DNA from: DATAES01 sp963721305
GTDB lineage: Bacteria; Actinomycetota; Acidimicrobiia; Acidimicrobiales; JACDCH01
DNA: 64,000 nucleotides
Assembly (NCBI GenBank): GCA_963721305.1
Contig: CAVRIR010000005.1
Span: 496,001-560,000, forward strand
Direction of reading: 5' to 3'
How positions within the stretch are numbered: the first letter of the stretch is position 1; every line of letters begins with the position of its first letter. Below the pieces are notes generated by a model. That model made no database searches, had not been told where the DNA came from, and saw only the letters and a program-made list of their open reading frames with translations. The position numbers were made by a program, and so were the translations under genes. Below are positions 26,983 to 36,320 of the stretch, in pieces.

Positions 26983-27828
26983 TCAGGTGTCGCGGCGGGT
27001 CAGTGCGATCGTGGCGATGACGAACACGACGGCCAGCCAGGCGAGGAGCACGACGAACGCACTGCCGGCGCCGAGCCGGTCCGCGTTCGGTTGCACGGAG
27101 AACACCGCGAGCCCGGCGTTGCCCGGCAGGAACTTGCCGATGTCGGTGTTCCACGGGCTCGGCAATGCCTCGACGAGCACGTCAGCGATGAAGACGAGAC
27201 CGACCAAGGTGGCGATTGCGCCCGCGGTGCGGCGCAGGATCGTCCCGATCGCGAGCCCCATCAGCCCCACGACCGTGAGGTAGAAGCCCGCTCCGAGTAC
27301 CGCCCGCAAGACCGTTGGATCGGTGAGCGACACGCCGAGGTGCTTGCGGTTGAGGATCGCCTGACCAGCGGCGAACGCGGCGAACGCCGAAGCGAAGCTC
27401 ACCACGACCGCGACCGTGCCGAACACGATCGCCTTTCCCGCGAGCACCGCTCGGCGCTGGGGCACCGCCGCGAACGTCGACCGGATCATCCCGGTCGCGT
27501 ACTCGGCGGTGATGACCAGCACGCCCAACACACCCATCGCGAGCGTCGACAGGAACAGTCCACGCAGACTGAGCAGCGTCGGGTCGACGGTGCGCCGTTC
27601 GCTCAGCGTCAGACGGTCGTAACGGGCGGTGTAGGCGAAACTGAACAGCGTCCCGAGTCCGACCGTGATCCCGACCGATGCCAGCAGCGCCCACATGGTC
27701 GAGCGCACCGACCGCAGCTTCGTCCACTCGGATCGAAGGACGGCCGGCAGCAACGAGCCTCGCACCTCGGGTTCGGCCGAGACGCCGGAATCGGATGCCG
27801 CATCGGATCCGGCGGTTGTCGTGGTCAT
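26983..27828 (-). CDS. ABC-2 type transporter permease
   Basis: 281 residues with about six hydrophobic segments (MWALLASVGITVGLGTLF, LGVLVITAEYATGMIRSTF, VVVSFASAFAAFAAG, TVVGLMGLAIGTIL, IATLVGLVFIADVLVE, AFVVLLAWLAVVFVIATIAL). EYATGMIRSTFAAVPQRRAV is a frequent motif of actinobacterial ABC-2 permeases. It overlaps the ATPase upstream (ATGA) and forms an exporter with it. The cargo is unknown. Confidence 0.85.
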   Translation of the reverse strand: MTTTTAGSDAASDSGVSAEPEVRGSLLPAVLRSEWTKLRSVRSTMWALLASVGITVGLGTLFSFAYTARYDRLTLSERRTVDPTLLSLRGLFLSTLAMGVLGVLVITAEYATGMIRSTFAAVPQRRAVLAGKAIVFGTVAVVVSFASAFAAFAAGQAILNRKHLGVSLTDPTVLRAVLGAGFYLTVVGLMGLAIGTILRRTAGAIATLVGLVFIADVLVEALPSPWNTDIGKFLPGNAGLAVFSVQPNADRLGAGSAFVVLLAWLAVVFVIATIALTRRDT

Positions 27829-28769
27829 GCGTGTGAGCTCCCGTTGCTGCGGCCGTCCGGGCCTCCGTCGGTTGGCCCGGCGTGGTACTCCACGTCGGGC
27901 CCGGTCAGTTCGAAGAACGCTTCCTCGAGCGAGGCTTGCAACGGCGTCAGCTCGTGCAGGGCGATGTTGTGTTGCGCGGCGAGGTCACCGATGTCGGGCG
28001 CGGTCGCGCCGGTGACTGTGAGGTGACCGTCGACGGTGCTGACGGTCGCGCCGCGACCGGTCAGGAGTCGTCCGAGCTCGTCCTCCTGCGGCGATCGAAC
28101 CTTCACGGACGACGTCCCGCGAGCGAGGATCTCGTCGAGTGGGGCGTCGGCCAGAAGACGACCGTGGCCGATCACGAGCAGGTGCTGTGCCGTCATCGCC
28201 ATCTCGCTCATCAGGTGGCTGGACACGAAGACGGTGCGTCCTTCCGCCGCGAGCGAGCGGAAGAACGTGCGGATCCAGACGATGCCCTCCGGGTCGAGCC
28301 CGGTCACCGGTTCGTCGAACAACAGGATCTCCGGATCTCCCAGCAACGCTGCGGCGATCCCGAGCCGTTGCTTCATGCCGAGCGAGAACGGACCGATGCG
28401 CCGGCGGGCGACATCGGACAGACCGACGAGTGCGAGACATTCGTCGACCCGCGACCGACCGATGCCGTTGCTCTGCGCCAAGCAGAGGAGATGGTCGTGC
28501 GCCGTACGCCCACCGTGGATCGCGAGCGCGTCGAGCAGGGCGCCGACCCGCCGCAGGGGGAAGTGCAACTTGCCGTACGCCTTCCCGTTCACGGTCACCG
28601 TGCCGGCCGTCGGCGCGTCGAGGCCGAGGATGAGCCGCATGGTCGTGCTCTTGCCCGCACCGTTCGGGCCGAGGAACCCGGTGACACGGCCCGGCTGCAC
28701 GGTGAAGCTCAGCCCGTTCACCGCGACGGTCGGGCCATAGCGTTTGGTGAGGGCGTCCGCCTCGATCAT
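27825..28769 (-). CDS. ABC transporter ATP-binding protein (drug/antibiotic export type)
   Basis: 314 residues from ATG 28769 with GAGGAGG upstream. The Walker A is FLGPNGAGKSTTMRLILGL, the signature PFSLGMKQRLGIAAALLG and the Walker B ILLFDEPVTGLDPEG. The C-terminal 80 residues (SSLEEAFFEL-like tail) are the extension common to ABC-2 exporters. It probably works with the following permease. Confidence 0.9.
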   Translation of the reverse strand: MIEADALTKRYGPTVAVNGLSFTVQPGRVTGFLGPNGAGKSTTMRLILGLDAPTAGTVTVNGKAYGKLHFPLRRVGALLDALAIHGGRTAHDHLLCLAQSNGIGRSRVDECLALVGLSDVARRRIGPFSLGMKQRLGIAAALLGDPEILLFDEPVTGLDPEGIVWIRTFFRSLAAEGRTVFVSSHLMSEMAMTAQHLLVIGHGRLLADAPLDEILARGTSSVKVRSPQEDELGRLLTGRGATVSTVDGHLTVTGATAPDIGDLAAQHNIALHELTPLQASLEEAFFELTGPDVEYHAGPTDGGPDGRSNGSSHA

Positions 28770-28952
28770 GCAACCTCCTCGAACGAGCAGTCCACACTGC
28801 ACCCTCACCGCACGGAAAGGGCGTCAGGTGCCTTTGCTGCCCGCGAGCCTCGCCATCCGATCGGCGCGCAAGGCCAAGACCTCCTCCAGCGACGCCTGCG
28901 CTTCTCGATCGCTCGGCCGGTTCGACGAACGCGTCAGTCGCGAGGCAAACGG

Positions 28953-29417
28953 CTAGTCGGACTCCGCCGTCGCCTTGATCGCGGCAAGCGTGGCGGCGAT
29001 GCCCGTGCGGGCCAGTTCGCTGCGATTCGCGATCTGCGCCTCGGCGTCATCGCCGAACCGCGATTGGAACACGTCGACCGCGTCCGGAGGGAAGTCCCAC
29101 AACTCGGTGAGCCGGGTGCCGCCGTCGACGGGCGTGAACGTGTACGCCCACCGCGTCCCGGTCGCAGCAACGACGAATGCGAACTCACGACCTCGTTCGG
29201 CCGCGACCACCTCCGACCGGGTCTCCCAGGTCCGCTCCGGCAACTCGTTGCGACCGGTGAACCACCCGCCGACCTCGGGGCCGTCGCCCTCGTCCCACCA
29301 ACATTCCTTGCACACAGGACTCCAGCCACCCATGCGCGTCACATCGGAGACCAGGTCGTAGAGCACCTCGGGCGGACGATCGACGAGGACCGAATCCTCG
29401 TGATGGAGCTGGGCCAT
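28953..29417 (-). CDS. SRPBCC (START/polyketide cyclase-like) family protein
   Basis: 154 residues. DRPPEVLYDLVSDVTRMGGWSPVCKECWWDEGDGPEVGG is the typical N-terminal strand-helix of actinobacterial SRPBCC proteins, and TRWAYTFTPVDGGTRLTELWDF is the central sheet. It is a hydrophobic ligand-binding fold with no assignable substrate. A TANNNT -10-like hexamer lies 6 bp before the ATG, so the message may be leaderless. Confidence 0.82.
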   Translation of the reverse strand: MAQLHHEDSVLVDRPPEVLYDLVSDVTRMGGWSPVCKECWWDEGDGPEVGGWFTGRNELPERTWETRSEVVAAERGREFAFVVAATGTRWAYTFTPVDGGTRLTELWDFPPDAVDVFQSRFGDDAEAQIANRSELARTGIAATLAAIKATAESD

Positions 29418-29423
29418 GCCGGA

Positions 29424-29429
29424 ACTGTA
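29424..29429 (-). promoter_or_regulatory. -10 element for a leaderless SRPBCC transcript
   Basis: TACAGT on the minus strand is separated by 6 bp from the ATG at 29417, and no Shine-Dalgarno sequence precedes the ATG. This spacing places the transcription start at the start codon, as in actinobacterial leaderless promoters. Confidence 0.5.
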
Positions 29430-29580
29430 TGGCGGGGACGGGTCACAGGGCGGCCCCGTGCCATCGTTGCGCAACAGACGAACGATTGATCCTGCGCATG
29501 TCGCCCGTTTCACCCAACCCGGGTGACGACGACCGCGCTCGCCGCCGTCGATCATGCCCCACGAGGGATGGGGGTAACGA

Positions 29581-30779
29581 ATGCGACGGGTTCGCGATGT
29601 CCGACGGTCTGCGGTGACGATTGGAGCGCTAGTGGTGGCCTTCGCCCTGTTCGCCGCGTGCAGCAGCGGTGGCACCGACAAGGTCAAGGCCGCGCAGGCT
29701 CGCGTGACGAAAGCACAACAAGGCGTCACCGATGCACAGGCGAACCTCGACAAGACGACGTCACAGTTCTGCAGCGACACCAAGGACTACATCAACACCA
29801 TCGACCGCTATGGCAAGGTGTTCGATCAATCGGCGGTGACGGTCGGCGACGTCAAGACCGCGGGCGCCGATCTCGCGAAGCCTCAGGCCACGGTCGAGTC
29901 CAGTGCGGGCGCCGTGTCGACGGCCGGCGACGCCTTGGCGAAGGCGAATCAGGAGCTCGTCGATGCACAAGCCGCGCTCGTGGAGGCCCAAGCCTCGGCT
30001 GCGAGTCAGTCGCTGCCGCCGACAACCCAGGCAAGTACGACGACCACCACGCCGCTCGTGTCCGTAGCGACAGTGGATCGAGTGAAGAAGGCAGAGGCCG
30101 ACTTCGAGTCGGCGACGCAGTCGGTCACCGACCAAACGCCGCTCGCGCAAGCGACGGTGGAGTTGAACTCCGCCGGCTTCGCACTCCAAGCGACGTGGCT
30201 GCAGCTCTTGAAGGAGGCCGGGTGCCTCACCGACGAACAGGACTTGAAGGCGGTCGGGGCGATCCAGGACTACACCGTGGCGCTGCAGACCGCGCTCCAG
30301 ACGACCGGGTTCTACCAGGGCGACATCGACGGCATCTACGGCCCCACCACGGCCCAGGCGGTCGAAAGTCTGCAAGCCGCCCATGGCCTGCCGCAGACCG
30401 GTTGGCTCGATCGCGCCACCTCTGCCGCGCTCGACGCGGAGCTCGCGTCGAAGGGCAGCGCGGTCACGCGGCAATCACTCACGCAGACCGCAGCGGTGCA
30501 ATCGACGCTCAAGCTCGCCGGGTACTGGACAGGTCTCGATCGACGGCCAATGGACGCCTGAGCTGACCGACGCGCTGATGAACTTTCCAGACCACACTCG
30601 GCGTGCCGCCCACCGGCGCCGTCGACGCCGCCACCCTGGCCGCGCTCGAACAGGCCATCGCCACGGCACAGGCGGCTGCGACGTCGACGACCACGACCGA
30701 GACGACCGCACCTGCGACGACCGCACCCGCGAGGTCCACCACGACGGCCACAACGGAGCCCGCCGTGACGGTGAACTGA
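29581..30779 (+). CDS. Peptidoglycan-binding lipoprotein with coiled coil, two apparent frameshifts
   Basis: The lipoprotein signal is VTIGALVVAFALFAACSSGG (Cys near residue 28). A heptad-like region follows (KVKAAQARVTKAQQGVTDAQANLD), then a second helical region and a peptidoglycan_binding_1 domain (TALQTTGFYQGDIDGIYGPTTAQAVESLQAAHGLPQTGWLD). A second such domain (AAVQSTLKLAGYWTG ... DGQWTPELTDAL ... TTLGVPPTGAVDAATLAAL) needs two one-base corrections near 30535 and 30592. The Thr-rich tail ends TVN at 30779. It is probably anchored in the membrane and binds cell wall. Confidence 0.8.
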
Positions 30780-30797
30780 CCGACCGGTCCGCTCGTC

Positions 30798-31526
30798 GTG
30801 GCCGACGCTCTCTTCGAGGATCTACGACTCGCTGCGATCTACGACGCACTCGACGGCGATCGGTCGGACTTGCCGGCGTACCTGGCGATCGCCGACGAGC
30901 TCGACGCTCGTCGCGTGCTCGATGTCGGTTGCGGCACGGGAACATTCGCGTGCTTGCTCGCGGAACGTGGTGTGACTGTGATCGCCGTCGATCCGGCGCG
31001 AGCATCGCTCACCGTCGCGGCGACCAAACCCGGCGCGGACCGCGTCCAGTGGGTCCTGGGGACGGTCGATTCCCTTCCCTCGATACAGGTCGACCTGGCC
31101 ACCATGACGGGCAACGTCGCGCAGGTCTTCGTGGATGACGACGAATGGCTCGCCACGCTGCAGGCGATCCACCGCGCGCTCCGACCGAACGGTCGCCTGG
31201 TGTTCGAGACGCGAGAGCCCGCACGCCGAGCGTGGCTCGAATGGGATCGTGCGCATTCGTTCCGACGGATGACGATTGCCGGCGCGGGCGCAGTCGAGTC
31301 TTGGGTCGAGGTGATCGACGTCGTTGAGGGCATCGTCACCTTTCGCTGGACGTTCGTGTTCGCCGTCGACGGCGCGGTGCTGCAGTCCGACTCGACGCTG
31401 CGTTTCCGCTCGCGCGACGACGTCGCCGCTGCACTTCGAGCGGCCGGCTTCCGAGTCGACGACGTTCGCGATGCGCCCGATCGACCGGGTCGCGAGCTCG
31501 TCTTCCTCGCGGGTCGCAGCGATTGA
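30798..31526 (+). CDS. Class I SAM-dependent methyltransferase
   Basis: 242 residues from GTG 30798. Motif I is RVLDVGCGTGTFACLLAERG and the acidic post-I residue is in VIAVDPARASL. DLATMTGNVAQVFVDDDEWLATLQAIHRALRPNGRLVFETREP is the motif II-III region of small Methyltransf_25-type enzymes. The C-terminal beta-rich insertion suggests a small-molecule substrate. It is 18 bp after the lipoprotein gene. Confidence 0.85.
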   Translation: MADALFEDLRLAAIYDALDGDRSDLPAYLAIADELDARRVLDVGCGTGTFACLLAERGVTVIAVDPARASLTVAATKPGADRVQWVLGTVDSLPSIQVDLATMTGNVAQVFVDDDEWLATLQAIHRALRPNGRLVFETREPARRAWLEWDRAHSFRRMTIAGAGAVESWVEVIDVVEGIVTFRWTFVFAVDGAVLQSDSTLRFRSRDDVAAALRAAGFRVDDVRDAPDRPGRELVFLAGRSD

Positions 31527-31625
31527 CCCAGCGCGGCCGTCGTCGACATCCCGGCTACCGTCTCGGACGCGGCGCCTTCCGCGTTCGGAAGATGCCCATG
31601 ACGAAACGTTCAAACGGGTGGCGCC

Positions 31626-31898
31626 ATGCTCTTCTTGTACCGGCCACGTCAGACGTGGCTGCCGTACCGACTCCCGCGAAATCGCATGCAGCAGGCCGCC
31701 TACAACCGAACGCTGCAGGACCGGTTCCAGGCGACGCATCGGGTGGAGAGTCCCGCACCGTCAGGTGAGCTGTCGCAAGACCAGATCCTCGCCGGCGTGA
31801 AGGATCTCGCGGCGCTGCACGAGGCCGGCACCTTGAGCGACGAAGAGTTCAGCGCGGCCAAGGCCAAGCTCTTCGGAACGGACGTCGAGCCGACATGA
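31626..31898 (+). CDS. SHOCT-domain small protein
   Basis: 90 residues. The N-terminal half is basic and aromatic (FLYRPRQTWLPYRLPRNRMQQAAYNR). The C-terminal half is a SHOCT domain: DQILAGVKDLAALHEAGTLSDEEFSAAKAKLFG, a short helical oligomerisation module. Its ATGA overlap with the next gene suggests coupled translation. The function is unknown. Confidence 0.8.
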   Translation: MLFLYRPRQTWLPYRLPRNRMQQAAYNRTLQDRFQATHRVESPAPSGELSQDQILAGVKDLAALHEAGTLSDEEFSAAKAKLFGTDVEPT

Positions 31899-32338
31899 GC
31901 TCGAACGCCGAGCGCGCCGCCATCCTCACGGACGCGCTGCGCGCCGGGCTCGAAGGCGACCGAGACACGCTCGCCCGCGTCTACACCGACGATGTCCGAG
32001 CGTGGACGCCCGCCTTGGCGATGTCGTCGGTCGTCGAGCTCATGGCCGAGGCCGATCGCCATGACGATGCCTTCTCCGAGGTCGATCTCGACGTGATCCC
32101 TCTCGACGTCGGTGGCGACTACGCCTGCATCGAATGGCGCGCCACCATGACACACACCGGAACGCTCCAGCTCGAAGACTCGGCCGTCGAGGCAACCGGC
32201 CTCGAGATCACGATCAACGGCGTGACGGTCGCCGAGTTCCGCGGCGACCGCATCTGCGCGCTGCGCCAGTACTGGGACGAGCTGTCGGTCTTCGAGCAGC
32301 TCGGTTTGGTCGGCGACGGGCCGCCCGAAGGCGACTAG
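31895..32338 (+). CDS. SnoaL-like (NTF2 fold) protein
   Basis: 147 residues. The layout is an N-terminal helix pair (AERAAILTDALRAGLEGDRDTLARVYTDDVRAW) followed by a curved sheet ending VAEFRGDRICALRQYWDELSVFEQLGL, which matches SnoaL/ketosteroid-isomerase-like proteins. No catalytic residues can be assigned, so it could be an isomerase, hydrolase or binding protein. It is coupled to the SHOCT gene. Confidence 0.75.
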   Translation: MSSNAERAAILTDALRAGLEGDRDTLARVYTDDVRAWTPALAMSSVVELMAEADRHDDAFSEVDLDVIPLDVGGDYACIEWRATMTHTGTLQLEDSAVEATGLEITINGVTVAEFRGDRICALRQYWDELSVFEQLGLVGDGPPEGD

Positions 32339-32345
32339 CCCGGCG

Positions 32346-32906
32346 CTACTTCCGCGCGTGGAAGCGGAGCTCGAAGTCGGTCGGTTCGATCACGACATCG
32401 TCGAACCCTGCGGCACCGAGGCGATCGGACAGCGTCTCCGGATCGAGCGGGACGAACACGTCGTCGACGTGGAACTCCCTGATCATGTCGAGGTCGAGCG
32501 AGTCGCTCACGATGAACACGCCGCCCGGCTGCAGCAAGCGATGGACCTCGGCGAAGACGTCGTCCTGCTTCTCCGGCGTCGGGATGTGATGGAACATCGA
32601 GAAAGACGCCGCGGCCGAGAACCGGTCCGAAGGCAACTCGACATTCGCCGCATCTGCGTTGATGACCTCGACGTTGGAACCCTGCAAGCGACTCGCGAGC
32701 GCTGACGCCAGGGCCTCGTCGATCTCGACAGCGGTCACACGGGCGGCCCGCGCCCGCAGCAGGTCGGTCGTCAGACCCGGTCCAGGGCCGACCTCGAGAA
32801 CGTCGTCGCCGATGTCCGCGACCTGGCTGACCCACGGCAACAGGTCTGTTTCCAGCATCCGTGCCCACTCGGGGCTCGCGAGGAACTGCAGATGAGCGTC
32901 GTTCAT
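32346..32906 (-). CDS. Class I SAM-dependent methyltransferase
   Basis: 186 residues from ATG 32906; a GTG six bases earlier is possible. Motif I is DVLEVGPGPGLTTDLLRA, the acidic residue is in TAVEIDEALA, and motif II is FSMFHHIPTPEKQDDVFAEVHRLLQPGGVFIVSD. It is a Methyltransf_11-like protein with an unknown substrate. It is convergent with the SnoaL gene, with a gap of 7 bp. Confidence 0.85.
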   Translation of the reverse strand: MNDAHLQFLASPEWARMLETDLLPWVSQVADIGDDVLEVGPGPGLTTDLLRARAARVTAVEIDEALASALASRLQGSNVEVINADAANVELPSDRFSAAASFSMFHHIPTPEKQDDVFAEVHRLLQPGGVFIVSDSLDLDMIREFHVDDVFVPLDPETLSDRLGAAGFDDVVIEPTDFELRFHARK

Positions 32907-32957
32907 GGCCACTGCCTACACGGCGCGGTGTGAAGAGGACGCGAGATTGGAGACGTC

Positions 32958-33455
32958 TTAGTCGATATGCGGATTCGTGAGGCGCTCGTTCGTCGGCACG
33001 AATCGTGCTTCGACGTCGCGTAGGCGCTCAGCGAGCACCAACAGCATTTTGCGATCAACGGAAGGCATGGTCCCGACAAGCGAGTTGAAGGCACCCGCCG
33101 TGATCACGAGCACGCTGGACGGTTCGAGCGTCGTCACTGTCGCGCTCCGCGGCCGGCGGTCGAGCAATGCCATCTCGCCGAAGAACGAACCGGTGCCAAC
33201 CGTCGCGATCGCGATCCCGCCCCGACTCGCCTCGGCCTTGCCGCGGACCATGACGAAGAACTCGCGGCCGATCTCACCCTCTTTCGTCAACACCTTCCCA
33301 GCGGGTACGTCGAGTGCCGTCGCAATTCGCTGCAGAGCCTGAAGCTCGCGATTGCTACAGCGCTCGAACAACCAAACCGCGCGCAGGAGCTCGACACCTT
33401 CTCGCCTGTTCGGGCGCATCGGCCACCCTCCGTCTCGTCGCACCGTCGGCTGCAT
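32958..33455 (-). CDS. Cyclic nucleotide-binding domain protein (no HTH)
   Basis: 165 residues. A Crp-like cNMP domain occupies residues about 20-140: WLFERCSNRELQALQRIATALDVPAGKVLTKEGEIGREFFVMVRG and the phosphate-binding cassette GSFFGEMALLDRRPRSATV with the conserved Glu and Arg. There is no DNA-binding helix-turn-helix, so it would sense a cyclic nucleotide and act through another partner. Starts at 33455 or an internal ATG are both possible. Confidence 0.82.
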   Translation of the reverse strand: MQPTVRRDGGWPMRPNRREGVELLRAVWLFERCSNRELQALQRIATALDVPAGKVLTKEGEIGREFFVMVRGKAEASRGGIAIATVGTGSFFGEMALLDRRPRSATVTTLEPSSVLVITAGAFNSLVGTMPSVDRKMLLVLAERLRDVEARFVPTNERLTNPHID

Positions 33456-33534
33456 CAGAAACTACCGATGGGGAACCGATGATGTTGCGCATCACCGTCG
33501 CACTGCACTCGGCGCAGGGGTGAAATGCGTGACT

Positions 33535-35163
33535 TCAGCCCTTCTTCGATGTCGCTCTCGAACACACCTGGACCGGTCGTCCTGCGGAGTGCAGCGTCAC
33601 CGCGATGGGCGACGTCGCGCGCAGGGTCGACCCGTTCGTGTCCGGAATGGCGGGGTAGAGAACGTTGCCGACGCCATCGGGAGTCGATGCGCTGACGACC
33701 ACGCCGCTGCCGAGGAACGAGATGTCGTCGTGCGTGTGTAGGAACACGGTGTCATGACCGGTCAACCACTGGCACGGCCGCGTCTGCCGCTGCAGCCCGA
33801 TCTGTTCGAGCTGCAAGCGGATGTCGGCCGCCGCCCTCGCCGGCTGATCGACGGCTGTACCTGCGGGAAGTCCCGACCGGCCGACGTTGGTCAGCAACCA
33901 GTGCACCGACACGGTCGGAAACCGGAAGACGTCCGCCACATGACTGCCATCGACCGACTCGGCCATCGGTGAGGTGGCCAGCGCGACGAGAGCTTGCCGG
34001 TCGCCAGTGGAACCGTTGGACGGTCCGGCGGCGGCGAGGTTGCTCGGCACGCCGACCAGGACAATCGCGGCCACGATCGGTGTGGCATACCGATACTTGC
34101 GAGTCAGCAGGTCGGCTGACTTGGCCAGCAGCGGCAACAGCAGGCATGCCGCGATGTCGACATATCTGCTCTGGTCGACCGAGCCGGTCCCCGAGGACGC
34201 GCGCCCGTACGCCGTGATGACGAGGAACGCGAGCGCTCCGGCGCCGAAGGCGAGCGGAAGCGTCCATTTGGCGTCGAACGCTCGCGACCACCAGGCAACG
34301 AGCAGGCCGGAGAGAACCAACCCGGCCAGGGCCACTGCCGCGACCGGATTGGAACCGAGCGCGTCGAGCGTGTCCGCCAGCGCGGATCCGACGAAGCCGA
34401 GGATCGCGCCAGGCGAGCTGAAGGTGTTGCCGGCGTAGTCGGTGCGAGCGATGGTGAAGTACCAGGCGAGGTACATCGCAGTCAGCGGCGCGACGTAGAG
34501 CAACGCCGGCTTGATGCCGCGGCGAACGAACATGACGATCGCGGCGATCACGATCATCGGGACAGCGACGCCGGAGCACAACAACGCGAGCACGCTGCAG
34601 ATGGCGGCAAGAACGTCTCGCCGGTTCGCGCGCCCCGGATGATCGATGAGCAGCACCGCACACAGCCCGAGCACGAGCGCCGAGTCGAAGCCGAGCTGGA
34701 ACGCGAGGACGATGTCCTGGCGGCCGTGCCCGAAATAGACGAACGCGATAGCCGTGATGATCGCCAGCCACGGCCGAACGCCCGAGCGCCGTATGACGAT
34801 CCACAACAAGAAGCCGGCGAGCGCGTGCAACATGATCACCGGCAACTGGTACGGCACGTACGAACGGATACGGAACACAAGAAACAGCAGTTGGAAGATG
34901 ATGACCGGAATCGTCTCCCAGTGCTGGTGATACGGGCGCAGCAGATCATGGACGCTCGTCAGCTGGCGTGTCGCGAGAAACGACCACTCGCCACCCCAGA
35001 ACCACTGCTTCCGAGCGAAGAAGAGATAGAAGGGCACCGACGCCACGACCGCGCTCACCAGGATGATCCGTTCGACGCGTCCGACGCGACGCGGCTCTTC
35101 GCCCTCAGGCACGCGCAATTCGGACGTCGAGACCTGTTCCTCGGGTGCTTCCGCCGTGACCAC
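33535..35163 (-). CDS. Polytopic membrane protein, possible GT-C-type glycosyltransferase
   Basis: 542 residues. There are about 11-12 hydrophobic segments between residues 30 and 430, then an extracytoplasmic C-terminal domain of about 110 residues. An acidic loop follows the first helix (FFARKQWFWGGEWSFLATRQ), in the position of the catalytic loop of GT-C glycosyltransferases, but the usual D-x-D/D-E pair is not clear. I do not recognise a specific family. It is not part of an obvious operon. Confidence 0.6.
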   Translation of the reverse strand: MVTAEAPEEQVSTSELRVPEGEEPRRVGRVERIILVSAVVASVPFYLFFARKQWFWGGEWSFLATRQLTSVHDLLRPYHQHWETIPVIIFQLLFLVFRIRSYVPYQLPVIMLHALAGFLLWIVIRRSGVRPWLAIITAIAFVYFGHGRQDIVLAFQLGFDSALVLGLCAVLLIDHPGRANRRDVLAAICSVLALLCSGVAVPMIVIAAIVMFVRRGIKPALLYVAPLTAMYLAWYFTIARTDYAGNTFSSPGAILGFVGSALADTLDALGSNPVAAVALAGLVLSGLLVAWWSRAFDAKWTLPLAFGAGALAFLVITAYGRASSGTGSVDQSRYVDIAACLLLPLLAKSADLLTRKYRYATPIVAAIVLVGVPSNLAAAGPSNGSTGDRQALVALATSPMAESVDGSHVADVFRFPTVSVHWLLTNVGRSGLPAGTAVDQPARAAADIRLQLEQIGLQRQTRPCQWLTGHDTVFLHTHDDISFLGSGVVVSASTPDGVGNVLYPAIPDTNGSTLRATSPIAVTLHSAGRPVQVCSRATSKKG

Positions 35164-35220
35164 GCGGTCATCGTGTCATCGACCCAGCGATTCGTGGTCG
35201 CGGGCGCGGTCGCCGTCAGC

Positions 35221-36267
35221 TCATCGTCGCTGGCGTCGCCACCACTCGTGCAGATGCGCGGCGGCCGCGAGGAACAGCCGCCCTGCATCAGGGTCGGCCT
35301 CGGTCGCATCGAGGCAGGCAAGGGTGTACTTCGCCACGTGCGCGTCCTCGTGAAGCGATCCGAACGCGACCAGTTCGTCGACGATCGCGGCCAGCTCGTT
35401 CTCGGGCGCTCGCCACACGCTGCCGGCCGCCGTGTCGGGTGCTGGCGCCGCGCCAGGGTCGAGACGTGCACGTCCTTGTGTCGAACGGAACCCGAGCACG
35501 TAGGTCGCCGCGACGGCGATCGCGATGTCGGGAGAAGCGCCGTGCTCCGCCGCGACGAGGACGGCCTGAGGCATCGTGAGGCAATGCGTCCATCCATAGG
35601 GCGCAGCATCCGGATTGTCCTGAAGCATCGACTGCGCGGCGGTGCGCAGCAGTACGCGCCGCGCCTCCTCGACGCCCATCCCGCACAGCGGATCCTCCAG
35701 CACGTCGACGGCGAGACCACTGGCTTCGGTGAGATGCATCGTCGGATAGATGAAGTCGCTGCCTGGATCTCCGGGAGATCTCGGCGCCGCGAGCCGCTCC
35801 GCGAGGTCGCTCGTCGAACCTCCCGATGTCCGCCGAGCCCGCGGCCACGACAGCGTCCAGTCCGGGTGACGGGCCACCTCCGTGCCGACGAGACGCGCGC
35901 CGAACGTGCCCGAGACGATCGGAACCCGGCGGCGGAGGCTCAGGAGGATGGGTGCGTGGCCGGCCGCGGCCAGGCTGCACACGGAGGTGTCGACATCGAG
36001 TTCGCCCGGCTCGGGAACCGGGTCGACGCTCGGGCCCGCGGCCGCGTAGGTGTCGGCCAGCCACTGGATCCGGTCCCGCGCCGCTTGCCGCGAGCCGTCC
36101 GGCACGCGCTCGAGCAACAGCGCCCGCGCCAGGAGCTCGAGCGGCGCGTGCAGCGTGAAGGAGCTCGGCTCGCTCGCCTTGGGGACATCGATGACCTCCG
36201 CGCAGGAGGCGATGAGCTCCGCGTCGGTTTGCGTCGTTGCACTCGTCGTGGGCATGCAAGCGACCAT
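35221..36267 (-). CDS. Unrecognised protein next to soxR, His-rich helical
   Basis: 348 residues (ATG 36267, or ATG 36255). I do not recognise the family. It is Ala/Leu-rich and apparently helical, without signal or membrane segments. Histidines recur in helix-like contexts: PTMHLTEASG, YGWTHCLTMPQAV, SLHEDAHVAKY and AAAHLHEWWRR, which could bind metal. It is divergent from soxR, and the SoxR-type operator lies directly before its start, so it is a candidate SoxR target with a redox-related role (inference). Confidence 0.55.
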   Translation of the reverse strand: MVACMPTTSATTQTDAELIASCAEVIDVPKASEPSSFTLHAPLELLARALLLERVPDGSRQAARDRIQWLADTYAAAGPSVDPVPEPGELDVDTSVCSLAAAGHAPILLSLRRRVPIVSGTFGARLVGTEVARHPDWTLSWPRARRTSGGSTSDLAERLAAPRSPGDPGSDFIYPTMHLTEASGLAVDVLEDPLCGMGVEEARRVLLRTAAQSMLQDNPDAAPYGWTHCLTMPQAVLVAAEHGASPDIAIAVAATYVLGFRSTQGRARLDPGAAPAPDTAAGSVWRAPENELAAIVDELVAFGSLHEDAHVAKYTLACLDATEADPDAGRLFLAAAAHLHEWWRRQRR

Positions 36268-36272
36268 AGAAG

Positions 36273-36288
36273 TTCAAGTTCACTTGAA
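36273..36288. promoter_or_regulatory. SoxR box
   Basis: TTCAAGTTCACTTGAA has perfect 7-bp arms (TTCAAGT/ACTTGAA) around a 2-bp centre and matches the known SoxR operator pattern CCTCAAGTTNACTTGAGG in its core. It lies between soxR and the divergent 35221-36267 gene. Confidence 0.85.
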
Positions 36289-36320
36289 GTCAAGTGATTC
36301 GCGTGATCTTCTGTCCCTCA

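Noticed and set aside
28803..28952. In-frame continuation of 40-odd codons after the SRPBCC stop at 28953
   Set aside because: It lacks a start, shows no recognisable domain and the SRPBCC protein is already of full family length; probably chance openness.
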